A DNA stretch of 64,000 nt, from NCBI GenBank assembly GCA_948567375.1, contig OX419761.1:21242243-21306242 (forward strand), read 5' to 3'. The position numbers were made by a program, and so were the translations under genes. How positions within the stretch are numbered: the first letter of the stretch is position 1; every line of letters begins with the position of its first letter. Source of the DNA: Lunularia cruciata. Its lineage: Eukaryota; Streptophyta; Marchantiopsida; Lunulariales; Lunulariaceae. Positions 1 to 12,600 of the stretch are shown piece by piece. A model generated the notes under the pieces. That model saw nothing but the letters and a program-made list of their open reading frames with translations, ran no database searches and was not told the origin of the DNA.

Positions 1-149
1 TGCCATGTTGAGCTACTACCATTTGCATTGTAGGGTACCCAAGGTCTTGTCCACACCTATGTGACCAATGATTGGTAAGTCATGGGATTCTTAAAGGTGC
101 AGAAGTTGTAGATCACCCTTGCCTAGAACATAGATCAAGTTCCCATAGA
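1..149 (-). pseudogene. Second copy of gypsy integrase zinc-binding segment (partial)
   Basis: Bases 1-130 repeat, with divergence, the segment at 1090-1260 that encodes the integrase zinc-binding region. The match breaks off near 130-150, where C-terminal integrase sequence begins, so this is a separate truncated copy or an internal rearrangement. Confidence 0.6.
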
Positions 150-1340
150 AAAGCAAGACAAAGCAAGCCAATAAGAAATAGGAGAAATGATTTGGGTGAT
201 ATCAAAGGGCCATATCCAATTAGGAATAAGTTGACAAAATTGGGTATCAAATGGGAAGGATAGGTTACTAGAGGAGAGCATGACCTTAAAATTGAGTTGA
301 AAAGTGAAATCATGACAATTGGTGGTCACCATATTGTTTCTAACTATTTTGATCAACAAGGAGATGAGATTTGGCTTGTCGGAGGGATTAGGATATGGTG
401 GTCAAGAAGGTGGAAGTATGAGGGACATGAGATGGAAAAGGAGCAAGAAGGGAATCTAGAACAAGTAGGTCTTGGCCAAAATTAAGGAAGAAAGAAGAGA
501 ATTTGGTGCTTGCTTGTTTGGAATTATTGTATGCAAAGTTAACAATTGCAAGACAATCATCTCATTTGGTATGGTGAATGTTGACAAAGGCACAAAGCAT
601 ATCTTCCAAGTTGCAATTTTCTTGTTTGGTTTATCCATCAGTTTGTGGATGGTAGGCCATGGACAAAGCAAGCTTGGTGTCAAGTATCTGGGAGAATGCT
701 TGCTAAAAGTTTCCATTGAATTGAGGATCACAATTGGAGACGAGTACATGAGGCATCCCATGATGCTTGAAGATATTGTTGAAGTAGATCTATGCAAATG
801 TTGGAGCATCTATGGTATCAAAGGTTGGTGGTAAATGTTGGAGCATCCATAGTATCAAAGGTTGGTGCCAAATAGATTTGCTTACTAAGCTTATCCACAA
901 ATATCATGGTTCTTGTGTGACCTTGCTTTGTCTTGGGCAAGGATGTGATGAAATCTAAGCTCACGTAATACCATCAAGCAAATAGAATGAGGATTGGTTG
1001 AAGGATTTCACTTGGTTTTTAGTTGCTAGCCTTGTTGCATTGGCAGTTCTCACAAGATAAAAAAAACTCTCAAACATCTCATGTTATGTTGGGCCACCAT
1101 CATTGGCATTGGAGGGTACCCAAGGTCTTTTCCACACCCATATGACCACCTATTGGTTAGTCATGGGCTTCTTGAAGGTGCAAAAGTTGGAGATCACCCT
1201 TGGTTGGAACATAGATCTGATTCTCATATAATAGAAGGCCTTCTTTGAAGAAGAAAGTGTTGTATTCCTTGTCACATGCTACAAAACAACCTTACACCAT
1301 TAAAAAAATGGATCTTGTTGTAAAGCTATCATAAAATCAA
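150..1340 (-). pseudogene. gypsy integrase remnant
   Basis: The minus strand carries the integrase zinc-binding region (1090-1260, H2C2 type, with GGHMGV and WWPNM-like motifs) and the core and C-terminal regions at 180-1000. It matches the better-preserved copy at 55081-56000. Many frame breaks. Plus-strand open frames over the same DNA are antisense shadows. Confidence 0.7.
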
Positions 1341-1439
1341 TTTGGACTTTGGAGTTGATTTCCATTGTCATAATTGCCACTCTGAGAAGAGAAAGAGATT
1401 TCAAATCAAGTCATCATGATAGAGCATTAGGGATAACAT

Positions 1440-1984
1440 GGAACTGACCAAGTTTGTACTCAAGCTTGATGTCAAAAAAGTGTAGTTGTTCCTCCCATTG
1501 ATGATGTCAACTCTTCATGTGCTCCAAATGTAATATCTATAACAAAAGATCAATTAGCATGATCAATTTTTTTCCCAAGAGATAATGCCTCCATACCTTG
1601 GTCGCATATACCATTGCTAGCTGTTCTTGATCTTGGGCAAAGTAATTTCTTTCTATAGTGTTTAGTTGGTGTGACAAAAAGGCAATGGGAAGTAACCCAT
1701 CTAGAAATTCTTATTGCAACATGGCTCCAAGGGCAAAGTTAGAAGCATCAAAATCAACCACTAAGATAGTTGAGTATCATATGTTTGAAGAATGGATCTC
1801 AAAGATATCAAATATTTCAACTTTTGGGATGCTTCTTTGTGCTTGGCGGTCTATTGAAAGCTTTTGGTCTTCCCCAAGAGGTCGGTCAATGGTGCGGTCA
1901 CATGAGCTTAATAATGGATGAATTGTTTGTAAAAAATTGCCCATCCATGAAATACCTTCACTTTTGTGGCATCCTTTGGGGTAG
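1440..1984 (-). pseudogene. gypsy RNase H remnant
   Basis: The minus-strand reading contains PKDATKV-like sequence at the junction with the solo LTR and the typical RNase H region around 1590-1680 (AFLSHQLNT, ERNY, QEQLAMVYA, then YLLGK), homologous to 54593-54865. Stops interrupt it. Confidence 0.75.
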
Positions 1985-2702
1985 TGTAATATTGTGAGGA
2001 TAGCAAGGAAACACATACGCACAAATACAAGTTTCACACCTCAAAGTCCGATGCCTTAAAGGAGCACGTTCTCTTTATTATATAGAAAAAGAGGATCTCC
2101 TCCAAGGAAGCTCTACCATAGGATTAGGTACATAGATAGGGGACATGTCAGCAAGCTCCACCATTGGATTACTTACTTGGATGGTGACATGTTGGTCCTG
2201 GTCCTATCTGGTTGGTCAAACAAGCTTTGACCAGAGTGAATCTTCATGTAGGAATCTCAAAATCACGTGGGTGAGGTACCATTGGAAAGATCTCAATGAG
2301 ACAAAGCATGGGGGAGGGAAGGCCAACCTTTCTTTTCTTGGGGGGGAATCTTAACATTTTCAAGGCCTAATTCACCTATTTAGACCTCTCAAATTGCCTT
2401 CAAAGATTTCAAACTCTATAAGTAGAAGTCCCTTTTTGGTGGTACCTCTTTCTGATCTATTTAGACCATCATGTGTAACATCCTTCCAGATGTGTTACCA
2501 AACCAATTCTCACCTTTAAATCATATGTCTAGCCATTGGTTCGAAGGTTTTCAAATCTATTTTAGTTTCTACACTATTAATAGAAGTACTCTTTTGGTGA
2601 TACTTCTATCTGATCTATTTTTTCCATCATGTATAACATCATTCCAGATGTTACCAAACTGAATTTCATATCTAGATCATATGGCTAGCTCTTGGTATTA
2701 CA
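1985..2702 (-). mobile_element. Solo LTR (family A) with GGTAG target duplication, nested in pol
   Basis: This 718-bp block starts TGTAATA and ends GGTATTACA, the inverted termini of LTR family A (other copies at 6510-7271, 57798-58530 and 59542-60284). It is flanked on both sides by the perfect 5-bp duplication GGTAG (1980-1984 and 2703-2707). Removing it would bring IIDWPT next to PKDATKV of the same pol reading, which is exactly the order seen undisturbed near 54385-54415. It is therefore a clean insertion followed by LTR-LTR recombination. Confidence 0.9.
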
Positions 2703-3500
2703 GGTAGGCCAATCAATAATAACCTTGATTTTCTCCTCTACCATCTTGATTCTCTTTGATGAGATCTTATGACCCAAGAATGTACCTTCCTTCTGCCAAA
2801 AGGTACACTTTGATTTCTTGCAATAAAACTTCCATTGTCGTAGTCATCTTAGGACCTCTTGCACATGATACATGTGTTTTATCTTTTTTTTGCTATAGAT
2901 TAAGATATCATACAAAAATACTATCACGAATTGATCCAATAGCCCATCCAACACCCAATGCATCTGATTCATGAAGACTACTCGAGCATTATTAAGCCCA
3001 AAAGGTAGAACTCCCCATTCAAAATCCCCATACCTTATACAGAAGGTAGTCTTGCACATTCTCTATCAATGAAAATCTGCCAATAGTCGCTTTGGAGATC
3101 CAACTTAGAGAAGTATCATGCTCCACTCAATTGATTGAGCAAGTCATCAATTCAAGGCAAGAGAGATATTCATTCTTCATTTTTTGTTTATTGAGCCATG
3201 ATAATCAATATAGAAGCAAAGTCCTCCATCTTTCTTTGGAATAAATAGTATTGGTGCTTCCCAAAGAGTGTACTATGTCCTTTGAAATCCTTCTCCGACA
3301 ACTCCATCAATGTTGTTTAAAACTCATCCAACTCCTTTGCGGAGAGTTGATAGAATTGTCTACTCACTAGAGTACTTCTTAGCAATAACTTAATTTGGAA
3401 AGGCATACCCCAATTGGAGGGTAATCCTTTTGACAAATCATTTGGAAAACATCTAAAAACTCCTTAACTATTTAATCAACCATTGCTTAATGAGGCTTAT
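2703..3500 (-). pseudogene. gypsy reverse transcriptase remnant
   Basis: The minus frame at 2844-3059 reads through RT motifs: RYGDFEWGVLPFGLNNA, then FLYDILIYSK, where the catalytic YxDD/FLDD motif has decayed to FLYD. The next segment (2703-2840) continues with the thumb/connection region and the conserved IIDWPT just before the inserted solo LTR. It is homologous to 54124-54417. The loss of one of the paired aspartates plus stops makes it non-functional. Confidence 0.85.
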
Positions 3501-3749
3501 GGCCCTCCTCAAATTCTCCATGTACAATTGGTTTGATCCACACTACAAAAATTAGACTTATCTTCCTCCAAAACTTGCTCTATAGTTGCTTTACTGACAA
3601 ATGTCCCATCTTGGGACATATCTTCCTTCAAAACTTACTCTATGGCTACTTTCTTGACAAACTTCCTATCTTGGGACTAATTATTCTTAGGTGTCTTACT
3701 CAAAGGTTCCAAACAACCTAATAAAAAAATTCATACCTTGGTGTTGTAC

Positions 3750-5000
3750 TTGAATTTGTCATCGGGTCCAATCAAATTGAACCTTATGACATTCAAGCTA
3801 ATGTAAACCTAGAATGGTATCATAGTGTAGAAGTGCCACAACAAACCTCATATACTCCACATACTCCTTCCCAATATTGAATGTAACAAGATGTGAGGTA
3901 CGGAATGCAGAACACTTTCTACCATCCGCCACATCAATCTACTTCTAATTATTAGTTGGATAGGAAAACTTGATTCCTTTGCTAATTGTATGGACATTTA
4001 ATTCTTTAAGCTCCTAGAATTCACCAAAATCCTAAAACCACAATTGGATATCATACCTTGCAAGTGAAGCAAACTTGCATAGGCCAAGCCTTCAATCTCG
4101 TTGGAACTAATCAAATTTCCATTTGGGTAATTCTTTGAGATCACTTATTCTTGAGAAGACATTCAGAGATATGATGTCCAATTTGGTGATAATGAAAAAA
4201 CCACCATTTTGTCATAATCTTTCTCTGTCTATAATGCCAAGTGGTCTCCATTGCATGGCATCAATCTCCATTAATGTTATCTCTTCCACTTGTGTATAGT
4301 GTATAGGTAGGTTCTATGGTGGCCAAGGTCAAGACCAAGTTGTTGCAACCAAGGAATTAAAGCGTTTAGCCAATTGCTTGGCTTCTTCCAAGTGTTTTGG
4401 TTCTTGTATAATCACCCTTAGTTTGGTTTATGACTTCACTCTCCTCACAAATTGATCTAGAGCTTCATCTTCCAATATATTTGGAACTTGCATGTTTTGG
4501 AATTATATGATGTAACTTCTTCCAAAGCCAATCTACTTCAACTCTAGCAACCTTCTCATGTAGCTTGTGTGGCATTTATAACTTGGAATTGACCAATTAT
4601 TGCACTCTTGAATTTTGCTCATGTCAAGATTGGTATAGTAAATTTCCATTTAGCTTGCTCCACTTGGAATTGCAAACATAGCTTTGCTACTCCATCCAAT
4701 CGGCTAGAAGCCAAGAGAATCTATTTCCATTCATTTTGAAGATTTGTAGCTTCAAAATAACATTCACAATCAAACACAAAATTCTCCATTGCACTTGAGA
4801 GATTCTTGCTATCAAATACCTTGGGCTTAAAAAATTGGGCCCTTCCACTTCTCAAAGTGGTGTTCTCTATACATGCTCTTGTCATTGATGATCTCATTCT
4901 TCCAACAATTGAGTAAGGTGCTCAATTTGTTACTGCATGGTAATGATAACCTCAAGCATTGCCGCCATGACTACTACTCTATCAAACAACATAGTTTATC
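3750..5000 (-). pseudogene. gypsy gag-protease remnant
   Basis: Broken frames on the minus strand match the gag core (ENFVFDCECYFEATNL near 4740-4800) and the start of the retropepsin domain (LISSNEIEG near 4100) of the element at 61.7-63.3 kb. Stops and frameshifts prevent translation. The boundaries are approximate. Confidence 0.65.
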
Positions 5001-5234
5001 TAAGTTAATGCATAGATGAAACATGTCCACCATTCTCCATAAATTACAATTAGAAGTACTAAAGGTTCATCGGACAATCTGATTGCATTCAAAAATAATT
5101 GCCCAAAGTATGAGATGATAAAGTGGGTGAAATGATGCTTGGGTAATACATGGACACAAAACTCCCAATGGTTTTGCGAAAATAGATTTGGTAGTCCATA
5201 CATTATTTCCATCCCATTCCTACTTTAATAACAA

Positions 5235-5660
5235 TGTAAAAGGCCAAGATTGAGGAAAGAAATAGGAAATTGGAAAATCAAAATGAAAGATCACATTGGG
5301 ACTCTTGAATAAGGGAAACTCCAAATACCTAACATGAGTGTAGGCTTTGGTATTTGTAGAGAAATATACAAGGCTCTTGATAAGCTTCTCAAGAAGCTTC
5401 TTAAAAGCCGCTTGCTTGTCTTGGTTTAGCTAGCCAGGAAACTTCCCAAGGAGCTTCCTTTTAGAAGCCATCTACTTGGTATGCAAACTAAGCTATCTAG
5501 GAAGTTTCCCAAAAAGCTTCCTCCTTGGAATACATGTTACCCAACACTTGGAAGGTGCCAAGTAGCTTCTTAGGTGCTTCTAGAATATCCTTAGCTAATT
5601 TTGTCTATTTATTACTTTGTTAGTCTCAAGTAAATCATTTGTAAGCTCTATATTGATACA
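5235..5660 (-). repeat. 5' LTR of gypsy element 1 (LTR family B)
   Basis: This 426-bp block is the reverse complement of the LTRs at 56504-56929 and 61000-61426. It ends in TGTA...TACA-like termini, one of them degenerate. Just inside it, on the minus strand, lies a decayed copy of the initiator tRNA-Met primer site followed by the same AATGGGATGG seen after the intact site at 61427. The body is rich in AAGCTTCTAGAAGCTTCC-like palindromes, a signature of this LTR family. No target-site duplication is visible. Confidence 0.8.
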
Positions 5661-6509
5661 TTTTGAGCATTAGAGTATTGAGGGATAAAGCCTTGTATTT
5701 TTTATTTATTTTTAGGTTCTCCTATCCTTAAAAAAAATAGTATGGCTTGATTCTAATTAGTGCTCAACTATTAGTAGATTGTTGATGAAGGATCAAGTGC
5801 AAATATGATTGGAGTGTGATTTGAGTATTAGTGTTGAATTGATTATGGTAGCACTTTAGAGTTCATGTATGACTTATGTGTGAGTTGTACTTTTATAGTG
5901 TATGATGCTGAGAGGGATGTTGTGTAATGATGTATATATGCATGACATTGGAAAGGAGATCTCAAGTGTGTGCTCCACTGCCATTAGAGATGTTTTTTTG
6001 CATTCAATTTCTTGCACTATTTGCTTATAAATGTGCCAATCATTTTCTTTCTTCTTGTTTCCTCATTAGTTTGTTGTGGCTATGCTAGGGAGATATGAGA
6101 CAATTATTGCAAGCATTTGAGCATCCTTGGATATTCATCTAAATTGGATGGTTATCCAAGTTGATGCTTCATGCCTTCAATGTTATCTCTTTGTCCAACA
6201 TTGTTCCATGCACTTTGCTCAACTAGCAATCAGATCCTCTCATTCATGCCATTTGTACATAATTTCTTTGACCATTGAGACACCTCTATTGTACAACCAC
6301 CATATTGCCACAAGTGAGTTCTCACAATTGATATCAACCAAAGATATATGGCAAGAGGATCCATTGGGAGGCTTTTCTTTGTCATAGTACATTACACAGC
6401 TTAACAACAAGTGGTAGTAGCTTTTCCATCTTATCTTTTCCAATCCATCTCGGATGATACTTATATTGTAGGCCCTCTAGACGATATAAGTAGAGCAATA
6501 TCTACTTTT
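5661..6509. other. Intergenic, no gene recognised
   Basis: AT-rich sequence between two LTRs. No coding frame with family resemblance and no structural RNA seen. Small open frames here have no recognisable content. Confidence 0.6.
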
Positions 6510-7271
6510 TGTAATACCAAGGGTTAGCCATATGATCTAGATGTGAAATTTGGTTTGGTAACTTCTAGAATGATGTTATACATGATGGTCAAAATAGATC
6601 AGGTAGAAGTATCACCAAAAGAGTACTTTTACTAATAGGGTAGAAACCAAAATAGACTTGAGAACCTTAGAACCAATAGCTAGACATATGATTTAAAGGT
6701 GAGAATTGGTTTGGTTACATCTGGAAGGATGTTACACATGATGGACTAAGCAGATCAGAAAGAGGTATCACCAAAAGGGGACTTCTACTAATAGAGTAGG
6801 AACCGAAATATGCCTGAAATCTTTGAAGGCGATTTCGGAGGCCTAAACGGATGAATTAGGCCTTGAAAATGTGCAGATTCCCCCCCAATAGAGGAAGGGC
6901 TGGCCTTCCCTCCCCCTTGCTTTGTCTTGTCGAGAGCTTTCCAACGGTATCTTACTCACATGATTATGAGATTCCTACAGGAAAATTCCCTAAAAGATTC
7001 CCTAAAAGATTCCCTAAAAGATTCACTCCGGTCAAAGCTTGTTTGACCAACCAGATAGGACCTAGACTAGACAGGTCACCCATCCAAGTAAGTAATCCAA
7101 GGGTGGAGCTTGCTGACATGTCATCTATCTATGTTTCTAATCCTATGGTGGAGCTTCCTTGGAGGAGATCCTTTTTGTCTATATAATAAAGAGAAGGTGC
7201 TCCCTTGGGGCATTGAATGTTTGAGTGTGCAATCTGTGTTTTCTCTCTTCTCTTGTCCTCGGCGTATTACA
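6510..7271 (+). mobile_element. Solo LTR, family A
   Basis: It begins TGTAATACC and ends GTATTACA (8-bp inverted termini), 762 bp long, and is colinear with 57798-58530. It is flanked by CTTTT and CTTTC, a nearly perfect 5-bp duplication, and no pol sequence adjoins either end, so it is a solo LTR. A promoter-like run (TATATAATAAAG near 7178) precedes the conserved 3' part. It contains a short triplication of the CTAAAAGATTCC unit near 6988-7022 not seen in the other copies. Confidence 0.8.
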
Positions 7272-8876
7272 CTTTCACACTCATCTTAGAGGCCTTGGGT
7301 TTATGATTCTAGACTTGTAAGTGTAAGGTTTAGAGCCCATGCATGTACTTCACTTCCTTTGACATCCCATCATAATACCGGTTCCTCATAGGTGGATTGA
7401 GAGTTTTAGACTCTTCTTGGGACAAGAGAACTTCTGTAGTGCTTTCATATCATACATTTTAGTACATGCCATAGCCTATGCTAACCTCTTCTCTTGGTTT
7501 GGGAATATCCAAGTGGTATATTCCTTTCTTAAGTGATGTTACCTCCCTAAGGCCTTATATTTGGTATAGATTTTTGCATCTACAAAAGCACTATGGCTAC
7601 ATTTGTGGATGTTTGATCACACTATCTACTATATTTTCTCCACTCTCTTAAGGCCATGCATGATTACACAACTATTAGATGAGTGGTGTATGCAATAGAT
7701 AAGTTTCCCTATAGTCATGGGCGGATGCAACCTCACAAGGCAAGAAGCCATAACATTAATAACATAGATTGGAGCATGGGCTCTAGTGGTCCCTTATTTA
7801 GTAAACATGTTCTTACATGACGACCATCCTTTTTGTTTGGAACCTACCATAATAGTGGATTCAAGCACTTATGCATTCCAAGCATATATTGACTTGGCTT
7901 ACAACATATTACCATGCCTTGCATGCACATCAATTCCCAAATTTATTGACTTTTGTATCCCTAGACTCTAAGAAGCTCCAAGTGTATCTCAATGAGAGTA
8001 TACACACTCACATATGTACTAGCATCCTCACTTATGTGCCTATACTTGATAGACCTAGGTGTTGGGAATAATCACACCTAGGTTGCATCTCCCACACCTA
8101 GCTCTCATAGGGCTTCTAAAACAATATGCATGTAGTTCACCATATGACATACAAGGGATACATTTATGATGTGTAGTAGGTGGGGAGTAGACTAGAGTCT
8201 ATGATCTAGTTTGTGATATATTTGCTAGATCTTACAAGCTACACATGCCTAGGTTCAGATTAAGTAATAGTTGGATTGACCAAGATCACCTATCTATTAG
8301 GTGGGAACTGATATTGTCACTTTCAGAAATGGTTGTTGCACCTTGCATGCCATGGTGGTGGGCAAACCCACTACAAACAAAATCATCGATACGTGCAAGC
8401 ATACAAGTGGGAATAATAGTGACCATTGCCGATTGAGATTTTAGGTGCCAACATCATCATTTTGACAATCTACTCAAGGATGCAACATAGGATTCTTTGC
8501 ATATGAAAGGGGTACTAGTTGTCTCTCCAACCATGCTTACATCCCCTTACCGACCATGTGTATCAATCACCTTGCAACATGCTCAAGCTTTGGGTCTTTA
8601 CCGACTAATAGTGGTTGTAAACACACCCAACACGACTAGGGTCCTCCTTCCCCGCATACACTAGGTACCATTTGAGGACCTTTACCTCATAGTTTTGGAG
8701 TAGACTACGCTCCACCTACTTTCTTAGGTCCTTGTTGTTGGTGCACGGTTTCCTCTATAGTACCTTCAAGCCCTACTTCTATATGTCTTTTTTGGCAGCT
8801 TTGGTCTTTGGTGGCTTAAGCTCTTCTCTCCTTTAGCACTTGATTAGATAGATATATATATAGGAGGAGTCCATTC
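7272..8876. other. Intergenic, no gene recognised
   Basis: Moderately AT-rich DNA with several short open frames that show no family motif. No RNA gene or obvious repeat boundary seen. It may hold older transposon sequence that I cannot identify. Confidence 0.5.
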
Positions 8877-9049
8877 GAGAAGAAGTCCATTCCCTACTAA
8901 CATGAAATATCAAGGGACTAATGAGTACTCTTCAAGCTATCGTTAGGACTCTCATTACTATCTCTTTGGAATAGAGAGGAGGACGATAGCTTGAAGAGTA
9001 CTCATTAGTCCCTTAATATTTCATGTTAGTTACTAATGGACTTCTTCTC
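8877..9049. repeat. Long inverted repeat (66-bp arms, 41-bp loop)
   Basis: Arm 8877-8942 and the reverse complement of 8984-9049 agree at about 61 of 66 positions, with one 4-base mismatch block. Both arms contain GGGACTAATGAGTACTCTTC. Transcribed, it would make a long near-perfect hairpin. It lies about 600 bp before the SAP18 start codon. It could be a fold-back transposon, a young MIRNA-type inverted duplication, or an inverted duplication left by repair. Confidence 0.85.
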
Positions 9050-9645
9050 AAATCGGCGGGAAAAGCCTACGTTAGCAAGGATGCTTCGTAATTGATACAT
9101 CTGAATTCCAAAAATGATAATTGGATCCAGAAAGTAAAGCAGAGGATAAAAGGAGTTTGTTGGTAAATATTTGTTCAAATTATTGACTTTTGGCAATTTC
9201 TCGCGTGTAACTTTATTTTTCTTATCTTATAGCCTTTTGATTCTTTGGATCTTCCCGTGGCTTTATATTTCATTGTTCAATATTTTATGCCATTTTGGAA
9301 CAGTATCCTATCTCTACGTTTTAGTAACGGACCAGATCGGGCGACTCCAGTTTGAATTCCGTGAAATTTAGCAAGACCTCGACACGGAACCCTCGGCAAA
9401 CCGTCGAGTTTCTCGTCTTCACGTCGTCTTGAGGGAAGTAGCAGAAAGAAGAAAACAGGGTTGGACCGAGGGTGAGGTGACCGACTGACGCTTCTTTCCC
9501 GGTCAGTGGAGGAGCAGAAACAACTGTCTTTTGAAATTCTCTTGGTATTCAACCGATCGGTTGCGCGTTTGGTTCTGTTTCTCGGTCGTTCTTTGTGACT
9601 GGCTTCTGAGCGGAAATCGAGTGATTGGTTCGAGAAAGTGAAGGG
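9050..9645 (+). promoter_or_regulatory. Presumed promoter and 5' UTR region of SAP18
   Basis: No separate gene is seen between the fold-back and the SAP18 ATG. The DNA changes from AT-rich (9100-9330) to GC-richer (9340-9645), as expected for a transcript leader. An in-frame TGA at 9622 precedes the first ATG. No TATA box or start site can be fixed from the sequence alone. Confidence 0.4.
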
Positions 9646-12600
9646 ATGGTGATGGAAGTGGCAGGAGGAGGAGGAGGAGGTGGAGGAGAGAGACAGAGTT
9701 CCAAGATGTCTTTGGCAGCTGCAGCAGCAGCAGCAGCAGCCGACGTTCAGTCGCGGCCTTATCGAATGCCGATTCCTGCTCCACGCACTCAACAAGGAGG
9801 AGGACCTCCCCGGCCTCCTCTTGTCGATCGTGAAAAGGTCTGTTGCAATGATCCTAGCGTTGTTCGTATCTTGCTGCTTGCTTTGCTTCTCGTTCTTTTC
9901 TGCGGCTGCAGCTATGAGCTGTTTAGATATTTCCCTGGTTTGGTGTAAAGAATTTTCATATGCGAAACCTTGTCAATCAGAGATAGTGTCTTCTTTGTGA
10001 GGACGTTAGGTTTTTGACGATAAAGTTCTCCAACAGGTGCTTTGTTGCGCAATTTAATTGGCCTTCGTGCTTTTGTTGCAGACCTGTCCACTTCTTCTGC
10101 GGGTCTTTACCAAGGTATGGCAACTACTCGTAGCTGACGGACTATACGCGCTAGTGAATAAATGTGACATTCCATGGAGAGTGTACAGAGTATACGGTAC
10201 GGAATGAAGTTTTACTTCGTTATAATAGAAGCCCAAAGCATCTGAGAGGTTCTGGTAATTCACCCGAAGTAGGAATTCTATTCCAGATCATTACTAGACA
10301 ACATATATATATATATATTTGTTGGAAACCAGAGTCGACCCGCCTGGCATGTCCTAGATTGATGATATTGTGGAGCAGTTACTTATCAGGCCTCTGTTGT
10401 AAACCGGACTTCAAACCCTAAACTCTAATGGAGCTCCTAACAATACGCCATGAAGAGGTCAATAGAGCTGCGTACGCGTTTAACTCTCTTTGTTACTCGA
10501 TTCTAGAATCGTTGCCTTTTTTTTAGTGCACCTGGTTGTGTAAATCATGATGTGACGTTATCAGGCAACTGTATATCAGATGATGAGTTTTTTAGTCTGG
10601 TCATTTCGAGCGTAGGGTCGAAGGGTTTATATATCGCGTAGTAGCGCACACCTATGACTGAATGAAGACGTATCCTAGACGTGTGTCAAACTGCAAAGGT
10701 AGACAAACTGGTCTTGGCATACCGTTTTGGTATAAGTCCTTGATATAATAACGATTGAGATGTCGAAGATGGTGTCTAAAGAGTTGAAAGTTGTGCTGAA
10801 TTTCGCCCAGGGTTATTTTAGTTACTAGTGGTTTCTGATTTTTTTCCCAATTTTATGCAGAATGGAGGACACCACACAGTGGAGGATTTTGCTGTTCGAG
10901 GGAAGGAACCTAAAGAGGAGGTTCAAATCTACACTTGGCGCGATGCAACTTTACGAGAACTTACCGAACTTGTAAGCCTCACCATTCTGTGACTGGGGTA
11001 TTCCTCTTGGTAACGAGAAGTGTGTGGACTGTTCTCTGTTGAGTACCACTCTTGCTGTATTCTAGGCCCTTCCTTATATTCTTATCAAGAAATTCTAAAA
11101 ATCACAGAAATGACAAGTAACGTGCACTGGAGTTACTTGTCATTTCTGTGGTTGGTGCTTATCGACACTAAATGAAAGTAAACGATGTGTATAGGGGTCT
11201 TGCGTTGTATCTGTGGCGGTCAAGGAATATAGCGAAATGTTTATACTAATATTATTGTGGTCTTCGTACTTATAAACATCACTGGAGTATTTGCTATTTC
11301 TTAAACTTATCTTACTGTGTGGAAGTATACTTAAGAGGAACATAACATAATACTGCAAGCATTTATTGCAAGCTTTTATATATATAAAATATTTTCCCAT
11401 AGACTCGTATACCATTCTTGACTTTTGAAGTGATATATATACACTGCCTATCACTTTGGCTTTTCTGCCATATGGACTTTGATCGTTTGCTTATGGGCAC
11501 ATAGCCTTTGCTTATGGACACGTGGGCCCACCTTGTCCTTCACTTCATGCAAGGCAGATTTTGCCTCCTTTCTTTGCCCTTTCACGAGATGCCCTAACTC
11601 GTTTCAGACTTTTATATGCTTCTCTGTTTGCCTTTGTTTCTCCTGTTTGAGTTGCCTAGTCCCTTCCCGTGCAGCATTGATGTTTCTTGCTCCCCACTCG
11701 TCCTTTCCCGTGCAGCGCTGATGTTTCTTGCCTTAACTCATTTCAGACTTTTATTGCTTCTCTGTTCGCCTTTGTTTCTCCTGTTTGAGTTGCCTAGTCC
11801 CTTCCCATGCAGCGTTGATGTTTCTTGCTCCTCACCTGTCCCTTCCCCTGCAGCGCTGATGTTTCTTGCTCCCCACTCGTATCAGCCATGAACCTCTGCT
11901 TGATTATTTCTCTTTGCTGTGTCCTGGATTTTCTCTCTAATAATGCATGTTTGTGATTTCAGGGATCCATCAGGTATGTCTCGTTTTCCTCCCTCCTCTT
12001 ACTCATGTGGTTTCTTTTCTTTCTTGCCTGATACTCATTATGCGGCTGAGGCTCCTGCATTTATTTATGTGCCTGCACTTCTGCTTGCCCATTATTTCCA
12101 CATTTCCATTTCAGTTCTTCTGTTCTTTCGACATTCCCACTACTTATGAGCTGCATTTTAGGGGAGCAAACGAAAGTGGGAAAGCAACAGAAACTCGGTA
12201 CAAGGGGTACTGACAATTGCTCAGCTACTTTGGCACTGCTTGAGAGGTTTTCGTGGAGGTTTACTATGGTACTGCATGAGGCACTGATGAAGTCGCAGGT
12301 GTATTCGTGGAGGTTTACTATGGCCGCCTTCTGCTTCCCTTTGCTGTTTAGTGTCTCAGGACTCAAGCGTCCATAGTGCTTGTTGCAATATACTTTATAT
12401 CCTGTCCTCTTTTGCTTCACTCTCGTTACGATGTTACACTTCGACCCGTTTCTGCAGCCACACCATCCCATAGTTCTCGCATTGCTCCACTCCTCCATTC
12501 CCCAGCTTATTCCCTCCCTACTATTTTTTCTTTGCTCTTTGACTGATTCCAGGCTCGACCTCTTGTGTCTACGGTGTTCCTACCCAACTCCAGCCCACGT

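Larger units (their letters stand above)
1..5660 (-). mobile_element. Decayed Ty3/gypsy element 1, minus strand, 5' LTR to integrase
   Basis: Reading the minus strand from 5660 downward gives an LTR, a degenerate primer-binding site, gag, protease, reverse transcriptase, RNase H and integrase remnants, the normal Ty3/gypsy order. Similarity to the elements at 53.9-56.9 kb and 61-63.6 kb is obvious by eye at the protein level, for example the gag stretch near 4740-4870 and the protease stretch near 4030-4130. All reading frames carry stops and frameshifts, so it is not active. A solo LTR of another family (1985-2702) splits pol. The integrase zinc-binding segment appears twice (1-130 and 1090-1260), so the left end is a composite of two copies that continues outside the window. 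Confidence 0.85.

Noticed and set aside
456-834. Open frames on both strands at 456-834
   Set aside because: The same wrong-frame peptides recur at 55496-55873 over integrase, so they are shadows of the degenerate integrase.
9277-9795. Minus-strand 172-codon frame with Cys and Ser runs
   Set aside because: It is the antisense of SAP18 exon 1 (Gly and Ala repeats read backwards) and its leader.
10300-10320. AT dinucleotide run in SAP18 intron 2
   Set aside because: Short simple repeat, no sign of function.
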